64,000 nt of DNA from Winogradskya humida (GTDB lineage Bacteria > Actinomycetota > Actinomycetes > Mycobacteriales > Micromonosporaceae), in assembly GCF_016862215.1 (NCBI RefSeq), contig NZ_BOMN01000050.1, positions 1-64,000 of the forward strand, given 5' to 3'. A program made the translations under genes and the position numbers. The notes under the pieces were generated by a model. That model worked only from the letters and a program-made list of their open reading frames with translations. It was not told the DNA's origin and made no database searches. The first letter of the stretch is position 1. Every line of letters begins with the position of its first letter. Of this stretch, positions 40,381 through 49,320 are shown piece by piece.

Positions 40381-40845
40381 CTACTGCGTCACGAACTGCG
40401 TGAAGTAGATGTCCATGATGTATTGCTTGTCGTCTTCCTTGTACGCCTCTTCGATCTTCTTGAGCAGCTCTTCCTTGGCGGCCAGGCGGCCCTTCTCGGT
40501 GGAGAGCTCGGCGACCGTCATGCCGGTGTACTGGTCGATCGCCAGGTCGGCTGCCTCGCTCAGGTCGACGGCCTCGGTGCCGGCGTCCGCGGTCTCCTGC
40601 AGCGCGAAGCCCAGCTTGAGGTAGTGGCCGTCGGCCAGGTTGATGGTGATCGCGTTCTCCAGCGTGGCGATGATGCCCTTGACCGGTGGCTTCGGGGTGT
40701 CGTCGCTCTTCTTGATGAAGAGGAAGTACGCGGCCGCACCGCCACCACCGAGCAGCACGACGGCCGCGATGATGATGATCAGCATCTTCTTGGACTTCTT
40801 CGGCGCTTCCGCCGCGGCGTCCTTTTCCTTCTCGTCCTTCGCCAT
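40381..40845 (-). CDS. fliL: Flagellar stator-associated protein FliL
   Basis: The 154-aa protein has a charged cytoplasmic start (KEKDAAAEAPKKSKK), one membrane helix (MLIIIIAAVVLLGGGGAAAY) and an extracytoplasmic FliL domain (ITINLADGHYLKLGFALQET, DIYFTQFVTQ). FliL surrounds the MotA/MotB stator and supports torque. It lies 20 bp after motB, the last gene of the stator unit. Confidence 0.92.
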   Translation of the reverse strand: MAKDEKEKDAAAEAPKKSKKMLIIIIAAVVLLGGGGAAAYFLFIKKSDDTPKPPVKGIIATLENAITINLADGHYLKLGFALQETADAGTEAVDLSEAADLAIDQYTGMTVAELSTEKGRLAAKEELLKKIEEAYKEDDKQYIMDIYFTQFVTQ

Positions 40846-40865
40846 CGGAACTCCTTCCGTCCTGC

Positions 40866-41876
40866 TCAGTCGTGGGTGGTGGTCGTGGTGGTCGTTTCGG
40901 TCTTCTCCGCGGCCTCAGCTGCGGCCTTGGCCTGCGCGGAGGTCTGGCCGTCGTGCAGCTTGGCGTCATCACCGGCCGCGGCCGGCAGCAGCGCCGCCTG
41001 GTTCGCCGGCAGCGTGGTCAGGACCACGACGTCGACGCGGCGGTTCATGGTGACCGCCCGTGGGTCCTTCGGGTCGATCAGTGGCTTGGTGTCGGAGTTG
41101 CCGACCGCGGTCATCCGGCCCTTGGCCAACCCGTGGTCGATCAGGTACCGCACGGTCGTCGAGGCGCGTGCCGCCGACAACTCCCAGCCGCTCGGGTAGA
41201 ACGTCGTGGTCGCCTTGAGCTGGTTGGTGTTCCCGTCGACCTCGATGTTGTTCGGAATCTTCACCAGGGCCGGCGCGATGGCGTCCAGGATCTTCTTGCC
41301 GCCCGCTTGCAGATCCGCCCGGTTACCCGCGAAGACCACCTCGTTGGTCACGATGGTGACCACCAGGCCGCGCCGGTCGATCGTGAACTTGACCTGGCCC
41401 AGCAGCTTGTTCTTGGCGAGCTCGTCGGCGATCTTGTTCTCGAGCTTCTTGAGATCCTCGGCCTCCTTGGTCGCCGCCTGGGCGTCCTTGGAAGCCTGCG
41501 CCCGGTCCGCCGCCTTGATGGCGCGTTCCACGGCTTCCTTCTGTTCCTTGGTCATGCCCGCCGTGCCGCTCCCGCCGGAACCCGGGTTGGTGCCCGGGTC
41601 GACCGGCACGACGGTGCTGGCCTCGCCGGCGCCGTCAAGGTTGGACACGTTGCCCTGCAGAGCCGCGCTCGAGGCGCCGAAACCCTCGGAGAGGCCGGCC
41701 GCCAGCTCGGCGAACTTCTTCTGGTCGACGCTGCTCATCGAGAACAGCACCACGAACAGCACGAAGAGAAGCGTGAGCATGTCGGCGTACGACACGAGCC
41801 AGCGCTCGTGATTGACGTGCTCTTCGTGCTCCTCGTGACCGCCTTTCTTCCGACGGCCCCCGCCTCCTGAACTCAT
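40866..41876 (-). CDS. motB: Flagellar motor stator protein MotB
   Basis: The 336-aa protein starts with a Gly/Lys-rich cytoplasmic segment. The single membrane helix carries the proton-binding aspartate (WLVSYADMLTLLFVLFVVLF). A charged linker and the OmpA-like peptidoglycan-binding domain follow (YPSGWELSAARASTTVRYLI, NSDTKPLIDPKDPRA, NRRVDVVV). The Asp with Ser/Ala context suggests proton coupling. It is 3 nt after motA. Confidence 0.95.
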   Translation of the reverse strand: MSSGGGGRRKKGGHEEHEEHVNHERWLVSYADMLTLLFVLFVVLFSMSSVDQKKFAELAAGLSEGFGASSAALQGNVSNLDGAGEASTVVPVDPGTNPGSGGSGTAGMTKEQKEAVERAIKAADRAQASKDAQAATKEAEDLKKLENKIADELAKNKLLGQVKFTIDRRGLVVTIVTNEVVFAGNRADLQAGGKKILDAIAPALVKIPNNIEVDGNTNQLKATTTFYPSGWELSAARASTTVRYLIDHGLAKGRMTAVGNSDTKPLIDPKDPRAVTMNRRVDVVVLTTLPANQAALLPAAAGDDAKLHDGQTSAQAKAAAEAAEKTETTTTTTTHD

Positions 41877-41879
41877 GCG

Positions 41880-42671
41880 TTATGCCGCCTTCTTGGTCGA
41901 TGCGGCCTCAGCGGCCTTCGCAGCGTCGGGGGGCAGGAGACTACGCAGCTTCTGGGCGACCAGACGCGGGTTCGAGCCGGCCTGGATCGCGAGCACACCG
42001 TCGATCACGAGCTCCATCTCCTCGGCCTCGATACCCGAGAGCCGGGCGAGGCGGGCGGCGACGGGCAGGAAGATCAGGTTGGCCGAGAGCACGCCCCACA
42101 GGGTCGCGACGAACGCCGCGGCGATGGAGTGGCCCAGCGACTCCGGCTTGTCGAGGTTCTCGAGCACGTGCACGAGGCCCATGACCGTGCCGATGATGCC
42201 GACGGTCGGGGCGTACCCACCCATGTTCTCGAAGATCTTCATGCCGGCCTTGTCGGCCTTCTTCTTCGCGGCGACCTCGGCGTGCAGGATGTCGTGCAGT
42301 TCCTCCGGGTCCGTGCCGTCGATCGCCAGCTGCAGGCCGCGCTTCAGGAACGGGTGCTCCACGGTCTTGACCGCGTCCTCGAGGGCCAGCAGGCCCTCGC
42401 GGCGGGCCCGCTCGGCCAGCTTCACGACATCGTCGACCAGCTTGTTGGGCGGGGCGACCTTGGCCAGGAAGGCCTTCTGCAGCAGCTTGCCGGCGCCGAG
42501 GGCGTCCTTGAGCACGCCACCCGCCATACCGGCACAGAAAGCGCCGCCGAAGACCAGCAGCATCGAAGGGATCAGGATGATGGAGGCGGGGCTACCGCCC
42601 TCCAGGATCTGCACGGTGAAGACGATCACCAGGGCGACGACTACACCAATGATGGTGGCGAGGTCCATCAA
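41880..42671 (-). CDS. motA: Flagellar motor stator protein MotA
   Basis: The 263-aa protein has four membrane helices, including the conserved PTVGIIGTVMGLVHVLENLD. The cytoplasmic loop reads FLKRGLQLAIDGTDPEELHD and contains the charged residues that contact FliG. It forms the proton channel with MotB. The start overlaps the flbD stop by 4 nt. Confidence 0.95.
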   Translation of the reverse strand: MMDLATIIGVVVALVIVFTVQILEGGSPASIILIPSMLLVFGGAFCAGMAGGVLKDALGAGKLLQKAFLAKVAPPNKLVDDVVKLAERARREGLLALEDAVKTVEHPFLKRGLQLAIDGTDPEELHDILHAEVAAKKKADKAGMKIFENMGGYAPTVGIIGTVMGLVHVLENLDKPESLGHSIAAAFVATLWGVLSANLIFLPVAARLARLSGIEAEEMELVIDGVLAIQAGSNPRLVAQKLRSLLPPDAAKAAEAASTKKAA

Positions 42672-42952
42672 CGGTCCTTTCGGTGCAGCGGCAGCACGGT
42701 CGCGTTCTTCGACGGTGCGTCCTCGGCGGTCAGGTCGGCGGTGGCCGGCTCGGCCTCCATGCGGCTCGCCTGGGCGATCAGCGAAGCGCGGTAGTGCCGC
42801 ACCGAGTCGATGAACTCGGGCACGGACTCGGCAATGACGTACTTGGTGCCGTCCACCAGCGTGATGACCGTGTCGGGCGTGCAGTCCGCGCGCTCGACCA
42901 GGTCGGGGTTCAGGGCGAAAACGGCTCCGTTGAGGCGGGTTACGAGAATCAC
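42668..42952 (-). CDS. flbD: Flagellar FlbD family protein
   Basis: The 94-aa cytosolic protein begins MILVTRLNGAVFALNPDLVE and has TLVDGTKYVIAESVPEFIDS, the FlbD (PF06289) signature; the last 35 residues are variable. Function in the motor is unclear, but the gene regularly precedes motA in Gram-positives. It is the first gene of the unit driven by the promoter at 43013-43039. Confidence 0.9.
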   Translation of the reverse strand: MILVTRLNGAVFALNPDLVERADCTPDTVITLVDGTKYVIAESVPEFIDSVRHYRASLIAQASRMEAEPATADLTAEDAPSKNATVLPLHRKDR

Positions 42953-43012
42953 GACATCCGTCCTTGGGGCGTCTATTGGCTGGTGGGCCGTCCGTGGCCC
43001 TTCACATGACCA

Positions 43013-43039
43013 TTCGGCCTGTTTCCGGTTGCCGATGAG
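43013..43039 (-). promoter_or_regulatory. FliA-type promoter of flbD-motA-motB-fliL
   Basis: On the minus strand CTCA (43039-43036), 17 bp, GCCGAA (43018-43013), an exact match to CTCA-N15-17-GCCGAA. It lies 61 bp before flbD. Confidence 0.75.
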
Positions 43040-43083
43040 CGCGTTCCGGTCGCATTCCGGGTGCGAGCATCGCCGGAAACGCA

Positions 43084-43119
43084 GATGCCGGGGCGGGCCA
43101 TGCGGCCCGTCCCGGCATC
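43084..43119 (-). terminator. Hairpin after flgE
   Basis: GATGCCGGG...CCCGGCATC with inner CGGGCC/GGCCCG and an ATGC loop gives a long stem 18 bp after the flgE stop. It separates flgE from the flbD promoter. Confidence 0.7.
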
Positions 43120-43136
43120 GCCGGCTGTGCGGTCTA

Positions 43137-44354
43137 TCAGCGCTTGAGGTTGACGAGTTCCTGGAGGATCTCGTCGCTGGTGGTGATGATCCGGCTGTTG
43201 GCCTGGAAACCGCGCTGCGCGATGACCAGGTTGGTGAACTCCTGCGCGAGGTCGACGTTCGACATCTCCAGCGCGCCGTTGGTGATCAGGCCGAGCCCTG
43301 CGGAGCCGGCGGAGCCGACCTGGGCGAGGCCCGAGTTCACGGTGCTGCGGAACATCGAGTCACCGATCTTCTCCAGACCGTTCACGTTGTTGAAGTTGGC
43401 CAGGGCGAGCTGGCCGAGCGTCTGCTTGAGCCCGTTGGAGAACACACCGACGATCTGGCCGGTGTTCGACACGGTGTACGAGCTCAGGATGCCCGCCCCG
43501 GAACCGTTCGCGTCGCTGACCCGGGCCTCGGTGTTACCGCTGTAGTGCGTGAGGTCGGTGATGTCCACGTCGTACGTCTCGGTGCCCTCGGTGAGACTGA
43601 GGCTGGTCAAGGGCGTGACACCGTCCGCAGCCACCGGTTTGCCGTTCACGAACGTGATCGGTACGGCGGTGCCGGTCGGGGTCTTGGCTGTCCACTCGTT
43701 CGCCCCGGACTTGGTGAGGGTCACGTTGAGCGTGCTGGACGCGCCGTTGATGTCGACGACCGGGATCGGGATCACCTTCGAACTTCCCGCGGTGGCACCC
43801 GTCGCGTCGATCGGCGCCTCGTAGGAAAGGTTGCCGGTCAGCGTGAACTTCGTGGTCTCCTCGGGTTTGAGGCTGATCCCGATCGGAAGCTTGATGTTGC
43901 CGGGCGCACCGGCGACGTTGACCTCGCCGTCGGTGTTCGCGGACCAGCCCTGCACGATCTGGCCGTTCGGGGTGGTCAGCGAGCCGTTGGCGTCGAAGTT
44001 GAACGAGCCGGCCCGGGTGTAGACCGACTCCCCGCCGCTCTTCACGACGAAGAAGCCGTCACCCTGGATCATCATGTCGCCGGACTTACCGGTGGTCTGC
44101 GCGGCGCCCTGGCTGAAGTTCGCGTTGATGCTCGCCGTCTTCACACCGAGGCCGACCTGCGCCGGGTTGGTGCCGCCCGCGCCGTTCTGCGGGGCACCGG
44201 CGGCGTTGACCATCTGCGACAGCGTGTCCTGGAAGACGGTCTGGCTGGACTTGTAACCCGTGGTGTTGACGTTGGCGATGTTGTTGCCCGTCACATCCAT
44301 CATCTGCTGGTGCGCGCGCAGGCCACTGATGCCGGAGAAGAGGGAACGCAGCAT
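43137..44354 (-). CDS. flgE: Flagellar hook protein FlgE
   Basis: The 405-aa axial protein has the common rod/hook N-terminus (MLRSLFSGISGLRAHQQMMD, VTGNNIANVNTTGYKSSQ), the hook-type GDGFFVVKSGGESVYTRAG segment, and the C-terminal heptad region (LAQEFTNLVIAQRGFQANSR, then EILQELVNLKR). It builds the hook. No flgF or flgG is in the window, so FlgE may follow the FlgB/FlgC rod directly. It is 3 nt from flgD. Confidence 0.94.
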   Translation of the reverse strand: MLRSLFSGISGLRAHQQMMDVTGNNIANVNTTGYKSSQTVFQDTLSQMVNAAGAPQNGAGGTNPAQVGLGVKTASINANFSQGAAQTTGKSGDMMIQGDGFFVVKSGGESVYTRAGSFNFDANGSLTTPNGQIVQGWSANTDGEVNVAGAPGNIKLPIGISLKPEETTKFTLTGNLSYEAPIDATGATAGSSKVIPIPVVDINGASSTLNVTLTKSGANEWTAKTPTGTAVPITFVNGKPVAADGVTPLTSLSLTEGTETYDVDITDLTHYSGNTEARVSDANGSGAGILSSYTVSNTGQIVGVFSNGLKQTLGQLALANFNNVNGLEKIGDSMFRSTVNSGLAQVGSAGSAGLGLITNGALEMSNVDLAQEFTNLVIAQRGFQANSRIITTSDEILQELVNLKR

Positions 44355-44357
44355 AGG

Positions 44358-44957
44358 TCAGATTTCCTTCGTGGTAGAGGAATCGGAGGCGGTGTTCTCA
44401 GTTGCGGTCTGCTCAGCCGGTTTCGCCCCGGTGGCCGCCTTCTCGCTGGCCGCCACGTTCGCCGGGGTGGCCGCGGCAGGCGCGGGGCCGGCGGTGGCCG
44501 CGGGCGTGGCGCCCGCCGCCTGCTGAACTTCCGTGACCTTGGACAGCTGCACATCCATGTTCCCGACCACGAGCGTCGGTTCGCTGTCTCCGTTGAGCTT
44601 CGTCTTCGTGACGACGCCCGAGTGGGTGTTGCCGTCGCCGTCCTGATACGTGACGGTCCGGCCGACCAGCGCGCTCGCGCCGATCAACTGCTGGGCCTGC
44701 AACATGTCGGCGATCTGGCCCAGCTTCTGGACCTGGGTGAACTGCGCGGTCTGCGCGAGGAACTGGGTCGAGTCCGCCGGCTTGCTGGGGTCCTGATACT
44801 TCAGCTGGGCGACCAGCAACTTCATGAACGTGTCCTGGTCACCGACCGTCTTGCTGCCGGCATCCGTCGTCGTCTTGGTGGTGTACATCGACGTGGACTT
44901 CGCAGTCTTGTCGTCATACTTGCCGTTGTTGACGCTTCCGTTGATCGGCGAGGTCAT
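44358..44957 (-). CDS. flgD: Flagellar hook cap FlgD
   Basis: The 199-aa protein has the conserved N-terminus of hook scaffolding proteins: DQDTFMKLLVAQLKYQDPSK, PADSTQFLAQTAQFTQVQKL. An SH3-like middle (GRTVTYQDGDGNTHSGVV) and an Ala/Thr-rich tail follow. It caps the growing hook and is then lost. It may have its own promoter in the 97-bp gap after fliK. Confidence 0.92.
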   Translation of the reverse strand: MTSPINGSVNNGKYDDKTAKSTSMYTTKTTTDAGSKTVGDQDTFMKLLVAQLKYQDPSKPADSTQFLAQTAQFTQVQKLGQIADMLQAQQLIGASALVGRTVTYQDGDGNTHSGVVTKTKLNGDSEPTLVVGNMDVQLSKVTEVQQAAGATPAATAGPAPAAATPANVAASEKAATGAKPAEQTATENTASDSSTTKEI

Positions 44958-45001
44958 GACCGGCCCTCCTGAAGTAGCGGTTGGTGCCCTCGCACAACAG
45001 G

Positions 45002-45028
45002 TTCGGCCAGGTTGCGAAATCGCTTAGG
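45002..45028 (-). promoter_or_regulatory. Weak FliA-type promoter candidate before flgD
   Basis: On the minus strand CCTA, 17 bp, GCCGAA (45007-45002). The -10 is perfect but the -35 has two mismatches to CTCA. It lies 44 bp before the flgD start. Confidence 0.35.
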
Positions 45029-45054
45029 CCCTGTTTGCGGGGCTGTTTTCGCAG

Positions 45055-47427
45055 CTAGGCCTCGATGTCGAGACGACTGTTGCCGGTGGGACGCGACGGA
45101 ACCGGGGTGGTCTCGGCAGGCACGTCGGTCGCTCCCGCATTCCCATTGCCCGTACGCCCACCGCCCCCGCCCCCGTTGTTCAGGAACGCGAACTGCTGGC
45201 GAGCCTGCTCCTGCCCCGAACCCTGGCGCAGATCCACCGACGTCCCCGTGAACCCCGACTGCTCCAGCTCGCGCCGCAGGTCGTCCATGGCATTCCGCAG
45301 CGACTCGTGCCCCGCGTCGGTGGAACTCGTCAGCTGCACGCTCACCTCGCCGTTGCGGATCTCGGCGACGACCTGCACCGGCCCGAGGTCGACCGGGTGC
45401 AGATTCACGGTCAGCCTGTGTACGCCGTCCGCGTCCAGCTTCAACGGCGTGATCCGGGTGGCCAGCTGCATGGCGAGCGGCCCGGGCGTGGGCGGCGCAG
45501 GCGGGGGCGCGACGTTCGACACCGGTGCTGCGGGTGCGGCCGGTGCTGCGGGCCCGACCCCGGTGATGCCGCCGATGGGGAAGTCCTGCCCGGGGATTCC
45601 CGGCGTGGCTCCCGCCCGCTGCGCACCTCCCTGGCCGGCGAGATCCTGGCCGGCGCTCTGGCCGTTCGTACCCTGGCCGTTCGAGTTCTGGCCGCCGGAT
45701 TCCTTGCCCGGGTCTCCGGTCGCGGAGGCTGGGTCGCCCGTTGTCGCGTCGGCGGAAGCACTGGTCGTGGGGTCGCCCACGGTGAGGTCGTCGCGGCCGG
45801 CGGGCTGGTCGCCGATTCCGGGGTTGGCGTCGGTGTCGCTCAGCGGGGTCGCTGTGACGTCGGCGGCGGCCGCGTCATCGGCGGTTGCAGCGGTGGGCGC
45901 GTTCACGGCACCCGGGTCGGTCGCGACCGGGCCCGTTGACGTCGCTGCCTGCCCCGTTGTCGTCGCGGCCGGGTCGCCCGTTGTCATCGCGGCCGAGTCC
46001 GTTGTCGTCGCGGCCGGGTCCGTTGCCGCCGGGCCGGTCGTCGCGGCGCCGGCTGACGGAACGGTCGTCTCACCGCTGATCGCGGCCTCGGCGGTGGTGA
46101 CCAGGTCGGCGGTGTTGGCCGCGCTCACTGCGGCTGCCGCGGCGGGTCCGATGGGTACGCCCGCAGCGCCGGTCCCCGTACCCACTCCATCCGCAATCGC
46201 CTGAGCCACCGCTTCCGGGGCCATGGCAGCCGACCCGGCACCGACCCGGCCCATGGCGGCCTCCGCGCCGACCGGAAGTCCGGACTGCGGCCCGATCGCC
46301 ACGCCCGTGAGCGACTGGGGCTGCCCGGCCAGATCCACCTCGGCCTGCGAGACGGCATCCGCCTGGGTCATCGCGGTCTGAGCGGCACTGCTCGGTGCCA
46401 GCGAGATACCGGGCGGCGGGGCGGCCGCGGCTTTCGCAGCGGCCTGCGTCTCGGCCTGAGCCCATGCGGCGGCCTGCGCGGTGCCCACGTTCGTGATCGG
46501 CGCTGTGCCGGAGACGGCTTCCTCGTTTGCCGCCGCGTTCGCGGGGGTGGTGGTCGCGACGAGCGCGATCTGCGGCACCGGGGTCAGCACTGCCGCGGGA
46601 GTGGTCACGGCGGCTGCAGCGGTTTCGGTCGTCTCGGCGCTCACCTTGGCCTGTTCGTCGGACGACACGTTCTCGTCCGACGCAGCTCGGGTTTCCGGGC
46701 TCAGCTCCCCGGCGCCTTCCGGCCGGCCGTTCTCCGATCCGGCGCGCAGGGCTCCCGGGCGGCGGTGCTCGGGCCGGCGGTGCTCAGCCCGTTCCACGCC
46801 GGGTCGGTCCACGCCGGGCCGTTCCTGGTCGGCACGTTCCTGCTCGACCCGTTCAGGCCGGTCGTCCGCGCCGCGCTCAACGGGTTTGCGCTCGATCGGG
46901 CGGCGTTCGATCGGGCGGCGTTCGATCGGGCCGCGCTCGATGGGGCGGCGTTCGATGGGGCCGCGTTCGATCGGGCGGCGTTCGGTGGGGCGGTGTTCGA
47001 TGGGAGGGCGGTCGATCTGGGTGCGCGCTGCCGGGTGGCGGTCGAGCGCGGGCGGCTCGACGCGGGGTCGTTCGATGCGGGGTCGTTCGATGCTGGACCG
47101 TTCGATCGGGGGCCGTTCGGCGAGGGCGCGCTGGGCGCTGGCTCGGCGGGCGGCGGCGAGGCCCTGATCCGGCTTCTGGTCCGCTCGTTGCTGGTCCACC
47201 CGCTGCTGGGCGGCGCGTTCCAGCAGTTGCTCGGTCCGGGAGCGGCGCAGATCGGCCAGCCGGCTGTCGGCTGCCCGGCCCGCGTCCAGGCCGGGGTCGA
47301 CCGGGGTACCACGGTCGAGCTCGGCCGAGAGCGCCGATCCGAAGGCCTCGCCGCCCCCCGAACTCGCCGAGCGGCGGGAGGTGTCGATCGCGGGCCTGCG
47401 TTCGGGGCCGTTGACAGAGCTCGTCAT
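45055..47427 (-). CDS. fliK: Flagellar hook-length control protein FliK
   Basis: The 790-aa protein is largely low complexity. An Arg/Pro/Glu-rich region with RPIERGPIER repeats (about residues 100-230) is followed by an Ala/Thr/Val-rich region to about 640. The globular C-terminal Flg_hook domain includes RITPLKLDADGVHRLTVNLH, PVDLGPVQVVAEIRNGEVSV and NAMDDLRRELEQSGFTGTSV. FliK acts as a ruler and switches FlhB. The protein is much longer than typical FliK. Confidence 0.9.
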   Translation of the reverse strand: MTSSVNGPERRPAIDTSRRSASSGGGEAFGSALSAELDRGTPVDPGLDAGRAADSRLADLRRSRTEQLLERAAQQRVDQQRADQKPDQGLAAARRASAQRALAERPPIERSSIERPRIERPRVEPPALDRHPAARTQIDRPPIEHRPTERRPIERGPIERRPIERGPIERRPIERRPIERKPVERGADDRPERVEQERADQERPGVDRPGVERAEHRRPEHRRPGALRAGSENGRPEGAGELSPETRAASDENVSSDEQAKVSAETTETAAAAVTTPAAVLTPVPQIALVATTTPANAAANEEAVSGTAPITNVGTAQAAAWAQAETQAAAKAAAAPPPGISLAPSSAAQTAMTQADAVSQAEVDLAGQPQSLTGVAIGPQSGLPVGAEAAMGRVGAGSAAMAPEAVAQAIADGVGTGTGAAGVPIGPAAAAAVSAANTADLVTTAEAAISGETTVPSAGAATTGPAATDPAATTTDSAAMTTGDPAATTTGQAATSTGPVATDPGAVNAPTAATADDAAAADVTATPLSDTDANPGIGDQPAGRDDLTVGDPTTSASADATTGDPASATGDPGKESGGQNSNGQGTNGQSAGQDLAGQGGAQRAGATPGIPGQDFPIGGITGVGPAAPAAPAAPVSNVAPPPAPPTPGPLAMQLATRITPLKLDADGVHRLTVNLHPVDLGPVQVVAEIRNGEVSVQLTSSTDAGHESLRNAMDDLRRELEQSGFTGTSVDLRQGSGQEQARQQFAFLNNGGGGGGRTGNGNAGATDVPAETTPVPSRPTGNSRLDIEA
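46880..47010. repeat. 15-bp coding repeats in fliK
   Basis: Tandem units of about cggcgttcgatcggg (plus strand) encode five-residue RPIER-type repeats in the ruler segment. Copy number changes keep the frame and would change ruler length. Confidence 0.75.
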
Positions 47428-47485
47428 GGGCGCGTCCTTTCAGTTCGGCCGGGCTCAGCCCGTCCGGGCGGCCCATCCAGGCGGC

Positions 47486-48514
47486 TCAGCCGAGCGCGGC
47501 GAGCGCCTTCTGGACCTTCGGCACGTACGCCTGGGTCTCCGCGAACGGCGGGATGCCGCCGTACTTGTGGACGTTGCCCCCGCCCGCGTTGTACGCCGCG
47601 AGCGCCAGCGGCACCGACTTGAATTCCTTCAGGTGGCTGGAGAGCAGCTTCGCGGCACCGTTGATGGCCTGCTTCGGATCGAACGCGTCGTCCACGCCGA
47701 GGCCGCGTGCGGTGGCCGGCATGAGCTGCATCAGCCCCTGGGCGCCGACCTTGCTGACCGCTTTCGGGTTATAACCCGACTCGACCTTCGCCACGGCGGC
47801 GAGGAGCTTGGGCGAGACGCCGTACTTCGCACCCGCTTTGACGAACATGTCGGCGTACGGCACTCCCGCGAGCGAACTGGAATTCTGCAGGCTGGCCGGG
47901 CGGACAGCAGCGGCCGCCGCGGCCGCGTTCGCCCCTTTAGCCCCGTTCGCCCCGGTCACCGCGGTGGCACCGGCGGCGTCCGAGGTGCCGACGACCCGGC
48001 GGATGTGGGTCGGCGTCTCGTAGACCGACTGGATCTTGACGTGGTCGCCGGGTTTCGGCGCCGCGATCATCTTGTTGTTGCCGACATAGATGGCGACGTG
48101 ATCGACCGGCTTGTCGAACGCCAGGATGTCGCCGGGCTCAGCGTTGGCCAGCCCGTCCACCTTGGTGCCGGCCTGGGCCTGCTGCTTCGAGTTGCGCGGC
48201 AGATCAATTCCGAGATCCTTGTACGCCCGCTGCACGAGCGCCGAGCAGTCCAGCCCCTTGGCCGGGTCGGTGCTCCCGAAGACGTACTTCGTGCCGAGGT
48301 ACTTTTTCGCCGAGTCGACGACGGCCTGACCGGTGACGCCGGGGCTGGTGGGACCGGCGGTGGCTCCCGCGAGCGCGTTCGCGAACGACGTACCCGAGGT
48401 CGTGGAGGTGCCGGTAGCGGTCGCGGTGCCGGCTGTGCCAGTGGTCGTGGGCGCGATCCCGAGCTGCGTCTTCAGCTCGGAGATGCGCGACATGACACCC
48501 TGAACACCGATCAT
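47486..48514 (-). CDS. lytA: NlpC/P60-SLT bifunctional peptidoglycan hydrolase (LytA-like)
   Basis: The 342-aa protein has an NlpC/P60 domain (about residues 65-170) with catalytic Cys in GLDCSALVQRAYKDLG, His in DHVAIYVGNN and PGDILAF. A Thr/Ala linker is followed by a lytic transglycosylase domain (about 220-340) with catalytic Glu in AAVAKVESGYNPKAVSKVGA, GLMQLMPATARGLG and LALAAYNAGGGNVHKYGG. No signal peptide is evident, so export by the flagellar system is likely. It probably clears the wall for the rod in place of FlgJ. A. missouriensis has a lytA gene in its flagellar cluster. The start overlaps the fliJ stop. Confidence 0.88.
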   Translation of the reverse strand: MIGVQGVMSRISELKTQLGIAPTTTGTAGTATATGTSTTSGTSFANALAGATAGPTSPGVTGQAVVDSAKKYLGTKYVFGSTDPAKGLDCSALVQRAYKDLGIDLPRNSKQQAQAGTKVDGLANAEPGDILAFDKPVDHVAIYVGNNKMIAAPKPGDHVKIQSVYETPTHIRRVVGTSDAAGATAVTGANGAKGANAAAAAAAVRPASLQNSSSLAGVPYADMFVKAGAKYGVSPKLLAAVAKVESGYNPKAVSKVGAQGLMQLMPATARGLGVDDAFDPKQAINGAAKLLSSHLKEFKSVPLALAAYNAGGGNVHKYGGIPPFAETQAYVPKVQKALAALG

Positions 48515-49197
48515 TCCCGGCTCCCGTCGTCCTCGTCCTCACCTTCGAGTTCGGCGCGATCAGCGGGTCGCTTAGCGACAACGGCCAACCGGTCCCGGGC
48601 AGCGTCGATGGACTGCCGCGCGTCAGCCAGTTCGATCATCGGACGCTGAGCGGCAACGGAGTTCGCGGTCTCCCGGGCCTCATCCTCCCGCTCAGCAGCC
48701 GACCGCCGATTCGCCACCGACCCGCCCCCGGTACGCAGCACGCTGCCCCGCTCCTCAGCCGTATCGACCCCCCGCGCGGCATTCCGTGCCTTGGACGTCA
48801 CCGCGATCTCGTCAAGGTTGTTCTGCTCGGTAGCCAGATCGAGATGCTTGATCGTTTCGGCATGCCGCTCGGCCATCATCTCCACCGCCCGGCGCCGTTT
48901 CGCGGCATCGGCCAGCTCAGCGACCTTCTCCCGGGTCCGCTCCTCCGCCTCGTCGACCAGCTTGTGCGCCCCGGAAAGCGTCGCGGCCAGCGACTGCCGC
49001 GCCACCATCGACGCCACCATCGCCCGCGCGGTCCCCTCGCTAGGGGCATCGGCCCCGGCCAGGTCAAGCTGGCGCCGCTTCACCAGCGCCTGCGCATCCC
49101 GGATCTCCTGCCGCGACTGGACAACCGCGCCGCGAGCGGCATCCTCCTGAGCTTTCCGCGCACGCAGCACGGGCCCGAGCCGGAACATCCGATTCAC
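48511..49197 (-). CDS. fliJ: Flagellar export chaperone FliJ
   Basis: The 228-aa protein starts FRLGPVLRARKAQEDAARGA and is almost entirely helical with charged heptads (LVDEAEERTREKVAELADAA), the coiled-coil design of FliJ. FliJ sits in the FliI hexamer and links it to FlhA. At 228 aa it is longer than the usual 150. A FliA-type promoter lies 34 bp before its ATG, so it starts a new unit. Confidence 0.85.
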   Translation of the reverse strand: MNRMFRLGPVLRARKAQEDAARGAVVQSRQEIRDAQALVKRRQLDLAGADAPSEGTARAMVASMVARQSLAATLSGAHKLVDEAEERTREKVAELADAAKRRRAVEMMAERHAETIKHLDLATEQNNLDEIAVTSKARNAARGVDTAEERGSVLRTGGGSVANRRSAAEREDEARETANSVAAQRPMIELADARQSIDAARDRLAVVAKRPADRAELEGEDEDDGSRE

Positions 49198-49230
49198 AAG
49201 ACCTCCCAGAGAAGCGCCTACACAGACCCG

Positions 49231-49256
49231 GTCGGCCCGTCACCCCAACCACTGAG
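49231..49256 (-). promoter_or_regulatory. FliA-type promoter of fliJ-lytA-fliK-flgD-flgE
   Basis: On the minus strand CTCA (49256-49253), 16 bp, GCCGAC (49236-49231). One mismatch in the -10. It lies in the 381-bp fliI-fliJ gap. Confidence 0.65.
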
Positions 49257-49320
49257 CCTCTGCACCCGACCTGCAACCCGCCCCCAAAAGCCGGACCGTT
49301 ACCGCCCCGTTGCACCCAGC

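Noticed and set aside
46527..47414. Arg/Gly-rich plus-strand frame of 295 codons
   Set aside because: Antisense to the FliK repeat region; repeats create open frames.
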